Below are positions 7,369 through 15,074 of a stretch of DNA of 50,846 nucleotides, one piece after another. Numbering within the stretch: the stretch's first letter is position 1; every line of letters begins with the position of its first letter. The DNA is from a virus: the IMG/VR virus record IMGVR_UViG_3300049020_000006, positions 1 to 50,846 of that record. One strand, given 5' to 3'. The notes under the pieces are model-generated. The model ran no database searches. It was not told the DNA's origin and saw only the letters and a program-made list of their open reading frames with translations. The position numbers were made by a program, and so were the translations under genes.

Positions 7369-9138
7369 TTAGAGGGTATCAAACCCTTCGTCGTCTGCTG
7401 GTGCATCAGTATCGGCATCATCACCAGTTTCTTCACCACCTTCGTCACCGATAGATTCTGAATCACCGGAATCAAAGTCCATGTCCTCCGGAGGTGCACC
7501 AACTCCCACGGCGCCCAGACCATCAGAGCCACCACCACCACCCATACCACCATTCATTTCAGTTCCACCAGTTGCGGCTTTGACCTTGCCTGGATTCTCT
7601 TCAGCCCAGAGTCTTTGATTCTCCAAGATTTCCTCTTGGGTCAAGTTCAAATATCTCTGTAGTTTGAATCGTTCTGACAGACGCTTGTTATCAGCAATCT
7701 GCGCGTAAACGTTCATTTGTTGACTATCAAGTTCAATCTGACGATACTTGTGGAAGTTCTGTGGAGCATTGAATTCCAATTCAAACAAATCATCCTCGAT
7801 AGAAAGACCACTTTCTTTGAGGAACAATTTGAATTCACGATCAAACACTGGAGCCAACAAGTTCTGCAATCTCATGCAATACTTGTTGAAACGATATTCT
7901 TGAATCATTGCGGCACCCAACTTGCCATCATTGTAACTTGATTGCTCTTCAGCACCTGGCATGTATGAGTTAGGGACACCCAAACCAGCTCGCATACGCT
8001 TGTTGAAGTATTCCAAGTCACCAATTTCACCCGTCTGTTCACCACCGGCCAGAGTAGTTACGCTTGAGCCACGACCATCGGCGCTTTGTGCGAAGAAATA
8101 ATCTTCCATCATCGACAGTGGGTTATACGCCGCATCCATTACAGAACTACCACCACCATTTCGGTTAGGGATACGTCTTTGGTGAATTTCATTCTTCACT
8201 CTTTCCACATAGGCATTGGCCATTACGGGATTCATGCCACCAACGTCAATGTTGAAAATACGTCGTTCTGGTGATCGTTGAACGCGATAGATGATAACCG
8301 CATCTTCCAACAATTCTTTCTGCTTGAAGCTCTTGAACACTGATTCCAAGATACTCGATCCGAATGGCCAATGAATATCCATACCAGCACTCAAGCTAAG
8401 GTGAACTACGCTCTTGGCATCTACGGCATGACTCTGATTAACACCAGATGGATTGCCATGCATATCCTTGTTACCACCAGCCAACTGGAAAGCAGTCATG
8501 TTGGTTTGACTAGTCGATACCGCACCTCTGGAGAGGGCTTGGCCAGCTGAAGCATCGTTACTGAACGGCTTAGTGGCCAATTTTTGTTGCTTGTTATAGT
8601 CAAGGTTTCTGATGATGTATTCCGTGGGTTCCTTACCCTGCGTTTCATCAACCCGAACCAATTCAACATTGAAGTGATCAACCCACAACCATTCCTTTGT
8701 TTCAGGATCTCTGACGAAGAATTGATCACCATTCTTGATAACACCACGGAAAATGTACCAGAGACGACTCTTAAAGTCGTTCAATTTGGTCCATTTTTCC
8801 ATCGAACCCTTGATCAATTTGATTTCAGTCTCGTTGGCTGAATCCTTGTATTTGATCTGGAATGGTTGATTGTTTTGTTCTTCGTTCTGGGTGCAGAAAT
8901 CCGCAATGATGTTTAGTGCGGCAGAAATGTCACTGTCACGATCCATGTCGTCATATTGGCTATAACGTTGAATGCGGTTCGGGTGTCCTGCGTAAACTTC
9001 AGGAAGATAGCTGGAATAATTGGCAGTTGTGCCACTCATCCCAGTTGAATTTGAGTTTGAATTTTGCGAATTGGGATTGTTACCCATTCCGCCACTATTC
9101 TTGATAGTTACAATTCTTAGATGCTTTTTCCAAGTCAT
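7369..9138 (-). CDS. 20: Portal vertex protein, gp20-like
   Basis: This 589-residue protein should form the dodecameric portal through which DNA is packaged and to which the tail joins. The segment YDDMDRDSDISAALNIIADF (about 61-80) is a hallmark of T4-type portals. The core to about residue 510 keeps the family pattern (YNDGKLGAAMIQEYRF, then many polar helices). The N-terminus is Asn/Gly-rich. The last 70 residues are very Gly/Asp/Glu-rich, longer and more acidic than in T4 (524 residues). A GGA ribosome binding site and a late promoter box lie just upstream. It follows the tape measure gene on the same strand. Confidence 0.92.
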   Translation of the reverse strand: MTWKKHLRIVTIKNSGGMGNNPNSQNSNSNSTGMSGTTANYSSYLPEVYAGHPNRIQRYSQYDDMDRDSDISAALNIIADFCTQNEEQNNQPFQIKYKDSANETEIKLIKGSMEKWTKLNDFKSRLWYIFRGVIKNGDQFFVRDPETKEWLWVDHFNVELVRVDETQGKEPTEYIIRNLDYNKQQKLATKPFSNDASAGQALSRGAVSTSQTNMTAFQLAGGNKDMHGNPSGVNQSHAVDAKSVVHLSLSAGMDIHWPFGSSILESVFKSFKQKELLEDAVIIYRVQRSPERRIFNIDVGGMNPVMANAYVERVKNEIHQRRIPNRNGGGSSVMDAAYNPLSMMEDYFFAQSADGRGSSVTTLAGGEQTGEIGDLEYFNKRMRAGLGVPNSYMPGAEEQSSYNDGKLGAAMIQEYRFNKYCMRLQNLLAPVFDREFKLFLKESGLSIEDDLFELEFNAPQNFHKYRQIELDSQQMNVYAQIADNKRLSERFKLQRYLNLTQEEILENQRLWAEENPGKVKAATGGTEMNGGMGGGGGSDGLGAVGVGAPPEDMDFDSGDSESIGDEGGEETGDDADTDAPADDEGFDTL

Positions 9139-9157
9139 TTTGATTCCAAAGATCAGC

Positions 9158-9165
9158 TATTTATT
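9158..9165 (-). promoter_or_regulatory. Probable late promoter AATAAATA (portal)
   Basis: The minus strand reads AATAAATA and ends 19 bases before the portal ATG. The predicted start near 9152 leaves a 14-base leader containing GGA. The same octamer with similar spacing precedes several other units in this window. Confidence 0.65.
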
Positions 9166-9169
9166 CTGC

Positions 9170-11992
9170 TTATAATTTGCGAGCCAGACCATCAATTCCA
9201 CGATTACCACGCTTAGTTTCTTCAACCAATTCTGTCAATCCAGCCTTTTGTACCACATTAGACTCTGCCAACAAATCAAACAATTTGTTATATTGCGATC
9301 TCAGGTCGTTGTAATCTTGTTTCAATGTTGAGATCTGAGTCTCCAGATTTTTCATCTGTGACTCAAAAGCCTTTTCGTTGATACTCTTTATCGGAGTAGA
9401 ACCCACCTCACTGGGTCCTGCCATCGGCATAGTGGGGTTCATAATCTTTGAAACACCAGATATAGCAAGCCCGGCCAGAGGACTTACCATCTTGGCAGTA
9501 TCAATGATGCCCTTACCCACAGAACTAAACATTCCTGACCAATCATAGCCCTTGATGTCGTCCCATGCACCCATAACTGATTTCGCGAAATCAGATACGT
9601 TGGACTTCAACCAATCACTAGCCATTGTGAACTTTGCGGATACTGACGCACCAATTTGATTGCCAACATTGGATGCAAAATCAACGGCTCCGTTGAATGC
9701 TCCTTTGATACCATCAATCGAGAAGAAACTAAAAGCTCCTCTGATTTTTGATCCAACGAATTTGAATATGCCAACCATATTATCAAATCCCTTCTTGATA
9801 GCTCCCATGGCTTTGTCAGCGACGTCTCCAACGTCCTTAGTGATCGCATCCCAATTCGTGACCAATTCAATACCCGCACCCACGATACCACCAGCCAATG
9901 CACCCAGGGGGCCGAACATCGCACCGGTTGCTGCACCCGATGCAGCAGCCAGCCCCAACTTTGCTAGTTGTTTGCCAGTAAAGTCTTCCGCATTATCAAT
10001 AGCCATAGAGGCCCCAGCGAGAACCAGGGCACCAACTCCACCAGCCATACCTTTGATTGCTGGGGTGAATTTACTGAGCGACCCCATAGCCCCGCCACCC
10101 ATGCCACCAATAGCCATGCCACCAATAGCTCTACCACCACGAGCCAATGCACCGCCAGCAGTCCTAGCAGCCCCACCAAGCCCCCTTCCAGCCACACCCG
10201 CTATACGCCCAGCACTTCTACCAGCTCTATATGCTCTACCACCCCTGGTGGTTTTCTTGTTCTTTCCATCGTAGTCGCCAAATCCACCAGCAGTACCAGC
10301 TCCGCCATTCATCATGAGTACGCGGAGTGCACCACCAGTAGCGTATTTCCTAAAAGGATCTGGGCCAATATCAAATGTCTGATTCAACTTGTCCTTGACC
10401 ATACCAACACCCTTGGTTACCGCCAAATAAGTCGCAATACCAGCAAGAGCGAGTCCCATTCCATCCAAAGATTTATTGACGGTCGCAAAGGCATTCACTA
10501 CTTTGGTGACAACACTTGTTAGAAGCACAACGCCGTCAACAATCAAACCCAGAGCGTTGCCTAATTTAGTCCAGAGTCCACTTTCACTCATACCCTTTAG
10601 CCAAGCACCAAATTGTTGGCCGTAACCAATGACTTGCTCCTGTAATGCCTTAAATTCTGGTTTGTCTAGAGACTTTTCAAAGCCATCCAAAATACCACCC
10701 AGAGACCCAAAGAATTGTTCACGGATGAATCCAGTTACCTGGTCCCAAGCACTCTGAACTCTCAACAAAGTGTTGGTGATCTTTTCCTGAGCTTCCCGTT
10801 CCTTCAAAGTCTTCTTTGACAGACTGGACATCTCGTTGATCATCTTGATGGAATAAGCAGCATTTTGTCTAATAGTTGCATTGGAGCTCATAGACATTTG
10901 TCGCAAGCTCTCCATGTTCTGCTTGCCAACCTTAACCATTCTCGATCTGAAAGCATCCAATTCTTCATCACTTGCTTCACCGCGTTTGATCTTCTGCGCC
11001 ATCGAGTCAACCATGTCAACCACAGCACCCAGGCCAACACTTGACAACTTGTTTGCTTCGTCTGAGAACCAAGCAGATTCTCTTCCTACTGCTTGGGTCA
11101 ACATAGTTGACAACGTGCTTCCTGCTTCTCCTGGAAGAGCTGCCAAATATCCAGTTGCCTTGCTCAAAGATTTGGTCAACGCTTCTGAAGCTTCGCCTGA
11201 TAATTGTGCCTGGTACGCACTAAGCGAAACATCTTGCATCGCCTTGCTTGTGGCTTCCATAATTTCTTTTCTGCTCTTACCAGTCAGAGCAGAAAATTTA
11301 GTGACATTGTCTACGAAATTTCTAGTGGAATCAACAGCTTGCGCTTGTGAGATTCGCTCGGCATGTCCGTACAATCTCTGGGTTTCCATGTAAGAACCCA
11401 GATAACCATTTAATTCATCGGTAGTTAGACCCAACATACCAAGTTGTGACAAACTTTCTCTGACGCCAACACTCATATCCATAAATGCTTTGGTACCGAT
11501 AGATCCAACCACCTTATTATTGTCTTTGACAGTTTTTGCAAAGTCTGCAAGACTCATTCTTGATTGAGCCGCAGCCTTGTTCATCTGCAACATACTACCA
11601 CCGAAATCTTGACCCACGTCTAGCATTTGACGATACGTATCAACTGTTTCCGGAATGGTTTTAGCTAAAACACTAACCAAAGCACCAGCAGCCACACCAG
11701 CTGCGACTAATGACTTTTGGAACAATCCTGCGCTATCATCAAGTTTGCTAAGGGACTTGTTGGTGTTCTTGAAAAGTTGATCAGTCTTAGTCAATGAAAG
11801 AACTTGTTCTTTCATTGCCTTAGTTGCCATCTTGGTGGCCGTCAGTTTCTTTTCAGCCTCGTCAAAGGCTTTCTTGTCTTGAGGATTCGTACCATTGCCA
11901 TTACTACTGCCACGTCCACGTATGACGGCAGCCGTATTGGCTTGCATTGCCTCGATTAGAGCCTGAATTTCGCTACCTGATACATCAGCCAT
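9170..11992 (-). CDS. 29: Tail tape measure protein, gp29-like
   Basis: This 940-residue protein should set tail length and be ejected with the DNA. The first 85 residues are polar and helical. Hydrophobic helices follow at about 90-115 (SLVAAGVAAGALVSVLAKTI). Residues 120-470 are a helical domain, and hydrophobic Ala/Gly-rich segments lie at about 500-530 and 640-730 (many GGxx and GAxxG steps), as in other tape measures. The C-terminus is a coiled coil (about 880-940). The size suits a T4-length tail (T4 gp29 has 590 residues). It lies next to the gp26-like chaperone candidate, divergently transcribed. The family call rests on composition, size and context, since tape measures share little sequence. 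Confidence 0.8.
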   Translation of the reverse strand: MADVSGSEIQALIEAMQANTAAVIRGRGSSNGNGTNPQDKKAFDEAEKKLTATKMATKAMKEQVLSLTKTDQLFKNTNKSLSKLDDSAGLFQKSLVAAGVAAGALVSVLAKTIPETVDTYRQMLDVGQDFGGSMLQMNKAAAQSRMSLADFAKTVKDNNKVVGSIGTKAFMDMSVGVRESLSQLGMLGLTTDELNGYLGSYMETQRLYGHAERISQAQAVDSTRNFVDNVTKFSALTGKSRKEIMEATSKAMQDVSLSAYQAQLSGEASEALTKSLSKATGYLAALPGEAGSTLSTMLTQAVGRESAWFSDEANKLSSVGLGAVVDMVDSMAQKIKRGEASDEELDAFRSRMVKVGKQNMESLRQMSMSSNATIRQNAAYSIKMINEMSSLSKKTLKEREAQEKITNTLLRVQSAWDQVTGFIREQFFGSLGGILDGFEKSLDKPEFKALQEQVIGYGQQFGAWLKGMSESGLWTKLGNALGLIVDGVVLLTSVVTKVVNAFATVNKSLDGMGLALAGIATYLAVTKGVGMVKDKLNQTFDIGPDPFRKYATGGALRVLMMNGGAGTAGGFGDYDGKNKKTTRGGRAYRAGRSAGRIAGVAGRGLGGAARTAGGALARGGRAIGGMAIGGMGGGAMGSLSKFTPAIKGMAGGVGALVLAGASMAIDNAEDFTGKQLAKLGLAAASGAATGAMFGPLGALAGGIVGAGIELVTNWDAITKDVGDVADKAMGAIKKGFDNMVGIFKFVGSKIRGAFSFFSIDGIKGAFNGAVDFASNVGNQIGASVSAKFTMASDWLKSNVSDFAKSVMGAWDDIKGYDWSGMFSSVGKGIIDTAKMVSPLAGLAISGVSKIMNPTMPMAGPSEVGSTPIKSINEKAFESQMKNLETQISTLKQDYNDLRSQYNKLFDLLAESNVVQKAGLTELVEETKRGNRGIDGLARKL

Positions 11993-12013
11993 AGATTCTC
12001 ACTGGTTTTTCAA

Positions 12014-12021
12014 TATTTATG
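12014..12021 (-). promoter_or_regulatory. Probable late promoter CATAAATA (tape measure)
   Basis: The minus strand reads CATAAATA and ends 21 bases before the tape measure ATG at 11992. The predicted leader is about 16 bases and contains GTGAGA as ribosome binding site. Confidence 0.6.
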
Positions 12022-12050
12022 CCAGGAATTAAATGCACAGTTTTCGGCGC

Positions 12051-12058
12051 GATAAATA
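12051..12058 (+). promoter_or_regulatory. Probable late promoter GATAAATA (gp26-like)
   Basis: GATAAATA ends 27 bases before the ATG at 12086. The predicted start near 12064 gives a 22-base leader with AAAGGTGA as ribosome binding site. It stands back to back with the tape measure promoter. Confidence 0.6.
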
Positions 12059-12085
12059 TAAAAACAGTATTTAAAGGTGAACTAA

Positions 12086-12937
12086 ATGGAATCCAACAAC
12101 AGCAACCCATTGGCAAAATATTTCCGAGCAGCGACAACCAGCACTCGAATCCCCAGCATGGGAAACTTTCAAGCCCCCGGTAACATCGGCTTTACCGCTA
12201 CTGGCGAAGTGGCAGTTATGGCCATGCGAGCAGCTGATGAAATGATCATGAAGAGCCCCGATGCACTTATGAGTGGTCTGGCCGTTGAAACTCTTCTGAG
12301 GAGTTGCGTCCCAGAAATCAAAGACGTACATCAACTCCCCACGCCAGACGTTGACACTCTGCTTCTAGCTATTCGTTGTGCCACCTACGGAAGCATCATG
12401 AAGGTCGAAACTGAATGCCCAAAGTGCCAAGCAATCAATGAGTATGATTTCGATATCACATTCATGCTGGACACGGTCACTCCATTGGAGAAGGAATATT
12501 CAATACGCATCACTGATGACATTGTTATCTACGTGAAACCATTCACGTTTAGAAGCACCACTCAAATCAGCACGGCAATCTTCCAAGAAACCAGAAAGAT
12601 GCAATTGATTGATCAGACTCCAGATGTTTCTGACGAAGAACGCCAAAGACAGATGAATGCCAGCTTCTCCAGATTGCACAGCATCAACATTCAGATGATT
12701 GCTGAATCCGTGGAAAAGATCGTGGTTCCTGAGGGGGTGATTACCAATCGTGATCACATCAGTGAATACATCTTCAACATCGACAAGAACATTTCATCCA
12801 AGATTGAAGAGAAGATTAAACAGATCAACAATTCTGGTTTGAATAAGAATCATACAGTCACTTGCGCTTCATGTACTCATGAGTGGGAAACAATTGTTGA
12901 ATTCGATCCAGCAAGTTTTTTCGAGCAAAACTCCTAA
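12086..12937 (+). CDS. 26: Baseplate hub/assembly protein, gp26-like
   Basis: This 283-residue protein resembles the T4 base plate protein family that includes gp26: a conserved helical N-terminal part (GEVAVMAMRAADEMIMKSPD, about residues 43-62), then a CPKC pair (about 111-114) and a CASC pair near the C-terminus (about 262-265), which could bind one zinc ion. It is longer than T4 gp26 (208 residues). The last codons contain TTTTTTC in the right phase for a -1 slip into the next ORF. Its place divergent from the tape measure and its lack of an obvious structural fold make an assembly-chaperone role attractive; that is an inference. Confidence 0.75.
   Translation: MESNNSNPLAKYFRAATTSTRIPSMGNFQAPGNIGFTATGEVAVMAMRAADEMIMKSPDALMSGLAVETLLRSCVPEIKDVHQLPTPDVDTLLLAIRCATYGSIMKVETECPKCQAINEYDFDITFMLDTVTPLEKEYSIRITDDIVIYVKPFTFRSTTQISTAIFQETRKMQLIDQTPDVSDEERQRQMNASFSRLHSINIQMIAESVEKIVVPEGVITNRDHISEYIFNIDKNISSKIEEKIKQINNSGLNKNHTVTCASCTHEWETIVEFDPASFFEQNS
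12916..12922 (+). other. Programmed -1 frameshift site TTTTTTC
   Basis: The heptamer T TTT TTC sits with the gp26 codons TTT (12917-12919) and TTC (12920-12922), exactly the X XXY YYZ arrangement for a -1 slip. After the slip the frame is open from 12922 (CGA) through the small ORF to its stop at 13150-13152. The fusion would have 279 gp26-like residues plus 76 more, about 355 in all. The zero frame ends 12 bases later at 12935-12937. No clear downstream pseudoknot was found by eye; a GGACGTCC palindrome lies at 12951-12958. Confidence 0.7.
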
Positions 12938-12966
12938 GAACCGCACCCGAGGACGTCCCGGCAATT

Positions 12967-13152
12967 TTGTCTGAGATGGAACGGGATCGAACGGAGTTGA
13001 TGGAATTGATTCAACAGATTATGTGGTATATGCGGGGCGGCGTGACTCGCGAAGATGCTTGGAATTTGAGCCCCGTAGAGCGGAATTCCATAGTAGCGAA
13101 TATCAAGAAACGGGTAGAAACAGTCGAAGAGACTGGTTTGCCATTGATTTAA
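12967..13152 (+). CDS. 51: gp51-like assembly protein, probably made as frameshift extension of gp26
   Basis: The small ORF encodes the helix-rich sequence ELIQQIMWYMRGGVTREDAW, then NLSPVERNSIV, a pattern I associate with the small gp51-type ORFs that follow gene 26 in T4-like phages. Translation on its own would need a TTG at 12967 or an ATG at 12976, and neither has a convincing ribosome binding site. The frame is open without a stop from the slippery site at 12916-12922, so the natural product is probably the gp26 fusion. T4 gp51 acts in hub assembly and is not in the finished virion (known of the family). The symbol is tentative. Confidence 0.6.
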   Translation: MSEMERDRTELMELIQQIMWYMRGGVTREDAWNLSPVERNSIVANIKKRVETVEETGLPLI

Positions 13153-13163
13153 GAGAGAAAATA

Positions 13164-13649
13164 ATGAAGCCAAAGATGAAGGGAAACGCTTTCGAGAGAA
13201 AGATTTCCAATCTGTTATCAGACAGATTTAAAGTAGCCACTGGATTGGAAAAGGCATTCCGTAGAAACGCAGACTCAGGCAGTTTCTTTGGTGGTTCCAA
13301 TGTGAGAAGAACCCAGACACACGATGTTGATAAGGCAAACTTTGGCGACATCATTGCCCCTGCCAACTTCGCATTCAGTCTGGAGTGCAAACATTACAAA
13401 GCTCCTCCCAGCTTTGCCATGATGATGAAACAGGATTGCAAGGAATGGGACAAGTGGATCGACCAAGCCACCCAAGATGCAAAAAGTTCTAACAAGAAAA
13501 TGGCAGTGATTGTAAAATACAATGGCATCGAGGAAATCGTAATCCTCAATGATGCCATGGGTCTTCACAGTGCCATCCAATACAAAGAATTCTTTGTTGT
13601 AACACTGACCCAATTCCTGACTCTCCCAGATTCTGTATTCTTCGAATAA
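13164..13649 (+). CDS. PD-(D/E)XK nuclease, Holliday-junction-resolvase-like
   Basis: This 161-residue protein has the motif order of archaeal Hjc-type and other PD-(D/E)XK endonucleases: a glutamate in the first helix (KGNAFERKISNLL, E11), a Ser/Gly-rich stretch (NADSGSFFGG), an aspartate in NFGDII (D62) and the ExK pair in FSLECKHYK (E74 and K76), followed by a KWIDQA helix. This fits a metal-dependent DNase that cuts branched or damaged DNA. The ATG at 13164 has AAGAGAG upstream; the open frame reaches back to 13023 but would overlap the gp51-like ORF. It is embedded among baseplate genes and is followed by a TAATG-coupled gene. The exact DNA target is unknown. Confidence 0.7.
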   Translation: MKPKMKGNAFERKISNLLSDRFKVATGLEKAFRRNADSGSFFGGSNVRRTQTHDVDKANFGDIIAPANFAFSLECKHYKAPPSFAMMMKQDCKEWDKWIDQATQDAKSSNKKMAVIVKYNGIEEIVILNDAMGLHSAIQYKEFFVVTLTQFLTLPDSVFFE

Positions 13650-14176
13650 TGCACACAAATCACCATCCTCGCGAATCTAGAACGGTATTTCGATCGACAA
13701 GACTTACCAGTCTTAAAAGTAGAATCAAGAGACACCAGTCCGCACTTCGTAGAGGGCTGGTTGCACGAGGAGAACCGTCAAGGTTCAACAACTTTTCGTC
13801 ACCTGTGATGGAAGATCAAATCGACATAAAAAGCGCGGCAGCAGTCATAAAACGGAATAGAGCCGTTTTGAGATCTAGAGAATATTTCGAAGGTATCAAG
13901 ACCCAGACTAGAACGGTCGACAAGAAGTTCAGCAAAGGATATGCATACCGATTGTTTTTCACTGTGCCATCGGTAAATGATAGAAGTCAGCAAAGACTTA
14001 TTTCAGAAGAAATCAAGAATGCTACTGAGAGTTTGGCAGGAAAATTCAAATTGATGGTGCCATCTGATGCTAAGATTAGATTTGATAGCATCTTCCTGGA
14101 TGAAGAAAGTGACATTCAGATCCTCATCCTAATCTTGGGTCGTAGAGCAATAAGCAAGATATTCAAATTCGAATGA
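13649..14176 (+). CDS. Basic hypothetical protein (175 aa)
   Basis: The ATG at 13649 overlaps the stop of the nuclease gene (TAATG), so the two are translationally coupled. The first 50 residues are very basic and probably disordered (many Arg and Ser). Residues 55-175 look like an alpha/beta domain ending in a hydrophobic strand (DIQILILILGRRAISKIFKF). No family is recognised. The basic N-terminus next to a nuclease could mean nucleic acid contact, or it could be a structural tail protein. An internal ATG at 13808 lacks a ribosome binding site. Confidence 0.65.
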   Translation: MHTNHHPRESRTVFRSTRLTSLKSRIKRHQSALRRGLVARGEPSRFNNFSSPVMEDQIDIKSAAAVIKRNRAVLRSREYFEGIKTQTRTVDKKFSKGYAYRLFFTVPSVNDRSQQRLISEEIKNATESLAGKFKLMVPSDAKIRFDSIFLDEESDIQILILILGRRAISKIFKFE

Positions 14177-14180
14177 ACAA

Positions 14181-14203
14181 AGAGCCCCTAAGGGGCTCTT
14201 TTT
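14181..14203. terminator. Two-way intrinsic terminator
   Basis: AGAGCCCC (14181-14188) and GGGGCTCT (14192-14199) form an 8-bp stem with a 3-base loop followed by TTTTT. It lies between converging genes ending at 14176 (+) and 14220 (-). Confidence 0.9.
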
Positions 14204-14219
14204 ACGATCTCACGCTTGC

Positions 14220-14624
14220 TTAGTCAGTGCGTTCTTGCAGAACGGTCACTTTATCAAAAGTGTGCTTGAAGTCTTCATGAGACGCACCCTTGATGATGTC
14301 ACGAACAATGGTCATGCCACGTTGAGTCAAGTACACGGAATTTCCGAACTTCTCATATTGTTCACCAGCCTGACTACGGTTCCAGGCGTCTGCCATGTCG
14401 TAGTTCGAACCTTCTACATGGAAGTCCTGGTCGATAACTGCACCGCTATCGGTCAGAACATCCTCGATCAGGCCAATTTGCAAGAACGTGCGGTTGGCGT
14501 TGGAGTTCTGGAAGAACAAACGATACCGAATGTCATCCCTCGTTACCATCTTGCGCAGCCATTCAGCTTCACGCGGATCGACTCGAACTTCTTCGAGGGC
14601 CTTCTTTTCTTGAGTTTCCGACAT
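14220..14624 (-). CDS. Hypothetical phage protein (134 aa)
   Basis: The start at 14624 has CAGGAGACATT upstream, a strong ribosome binding site. The product is a mixed alpha/beta soluble protein with no signal peptide; residues 20-60 (EWLRKMVTRDDIRYRLFFQN) and the C-terminus (HTFDKVTVLQERTD) show no known motif. A host-type extended -10 box lies upstream, so it is probably expressed early and apart from the late units. Function unknown. Confidence 0.65.
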   Translation of the reverse strand: MSETQEKKALEEVRVDPREAEWLRKMVTRDDIRYRLFFQNSNANRTFLQIGLIEDVLTDSGAVIDQDFHVEGSNYDMADAWNRSQAGEQYEKFGNSVYLTQRGMTIVRDIIKGASHEDFKHTFDKVTVLQERTD

Positions 14625-14651
14625 AATGTCTCCTGAAATACGATGTGGACT

Positions 14652-14660
14652 ATTCTAGCA
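14652..14660 (-). promoter_or_regulatory. Possible extended -10 host promoter
   Basis: The minus strand reads TGCTAGAAT, a TGn extended -10 with a 5 of 6 TATAAT match. The predicted start is about 20 bases before the ATG at 14624. No good -35 is seen at 17 bases. The rest of 14625-14687 shows nothing. Confidence 0.4.
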
Positions 14661-14687
14661 CCATTTGCGCCAATTTTATGACGAACT

Positions 14688-15005
14688 TTACTTACGGGGT
14701 TTGGTTTTAGCAGCTCGTTCTTCTGCTTCCAGTTGTCGAATTTCCTCTTCCAATTTACGGATTTCTACTTGCATCTTTTCATACAAGAGTCTCTCCGAAG
14801 AAGATAATTGAATTAGTTGATGTACATACCAAATAGAACGGTAATTGATGTACTCCAGACAAGATTGGTTGTATCCCCCGCTACCATCTTCACATGCTGG
14901 GAGTTTGCTGGAAAAATATGCTTCAGCTTGTTCTGTGGCCGACGCGCAGACGGAACATACCAGCAAGAATACACCAACCATAAATTTGGTGAATTTCACT
15001 GTCAT
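14688..15005 (-). CDS. Exported small protein with C-terminal coiled coil
   Basis: This 105-residue protein begins with a classical signal peptide (two Lys, then a hydrophobic core MVGVFLLVCSVC, then CASA before TEQ), so cleavage near residue 23 and release to the periplasm are likely. The mature part has two cysteines (C38 and C49) that could form a disulfide, and residues about 70-98 form a charged coiled coil (Glu/Leu-rich). AAGGAG lies 8 bases before the ATG. The promoter region and first codons carry a duplicated palindrome (listed separately). Possible roles are spanin-like lysis, superinfection exclusion or envelope stress; the sequence does not decide. Confidence 0.65.
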   Translation of the reverse strand: MTVKFTKFMVGVFLLVCSVCASATEQAEAYFSSKLPACEDGSGGYNQSCLEYINYRSIWYVHQLIQLSSSERLLYEKMQVEIRKLEEEIRQLEAEERAAKTKPRK

Positions 15006-15053
15006 TGTTGGCTCCTTAGTTAAAGTACACCAAGTATAACAGTGAAATTCACC
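14988..15053 (-). promoter_or_regulatory. Extended -10 promoter flanked by two inverted operator-like repeats
   Basis: GGTGAATTTCACTGT (14988-15002) and its exact reverse complement ACAGTGAAATTCACC (15039-15053) are 15-base arms around the start of the exported protein gene. Each arm holds the 11-base palindrome GTGAA(A/T)TTCAC. The minus strand between them has TGTTATACT (15041-15033), a good extended -10. One arm abuts the -10 and the other covers codons 2-6. Centres are 51 bp apart, about five DNA turns. This fits a pair of repressor operators. If transcription starts further upstream, the same arms would instead form a hairpin around the ribosome binding site. Confidence 0.55.
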
Positions 15054-15074
15054 TGTGGATGAATTTCCTGAAAT

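Noticed and set aside
9660-10274. A 204-residue Pro/Ala-rich + strand frame opposite the tape measure gene
   Set aside because: It is the mirror of the Ala/Gly-rich tape measure segment, which explains its odd composition.
12951-12958. GGACGTCC as the stimulatory hairpin for the frameshift
   Set aside because: It is a palindrome without room for a loop, so it cannot form a useful hairpin on its own. A pseudoknot was not evident by eye.
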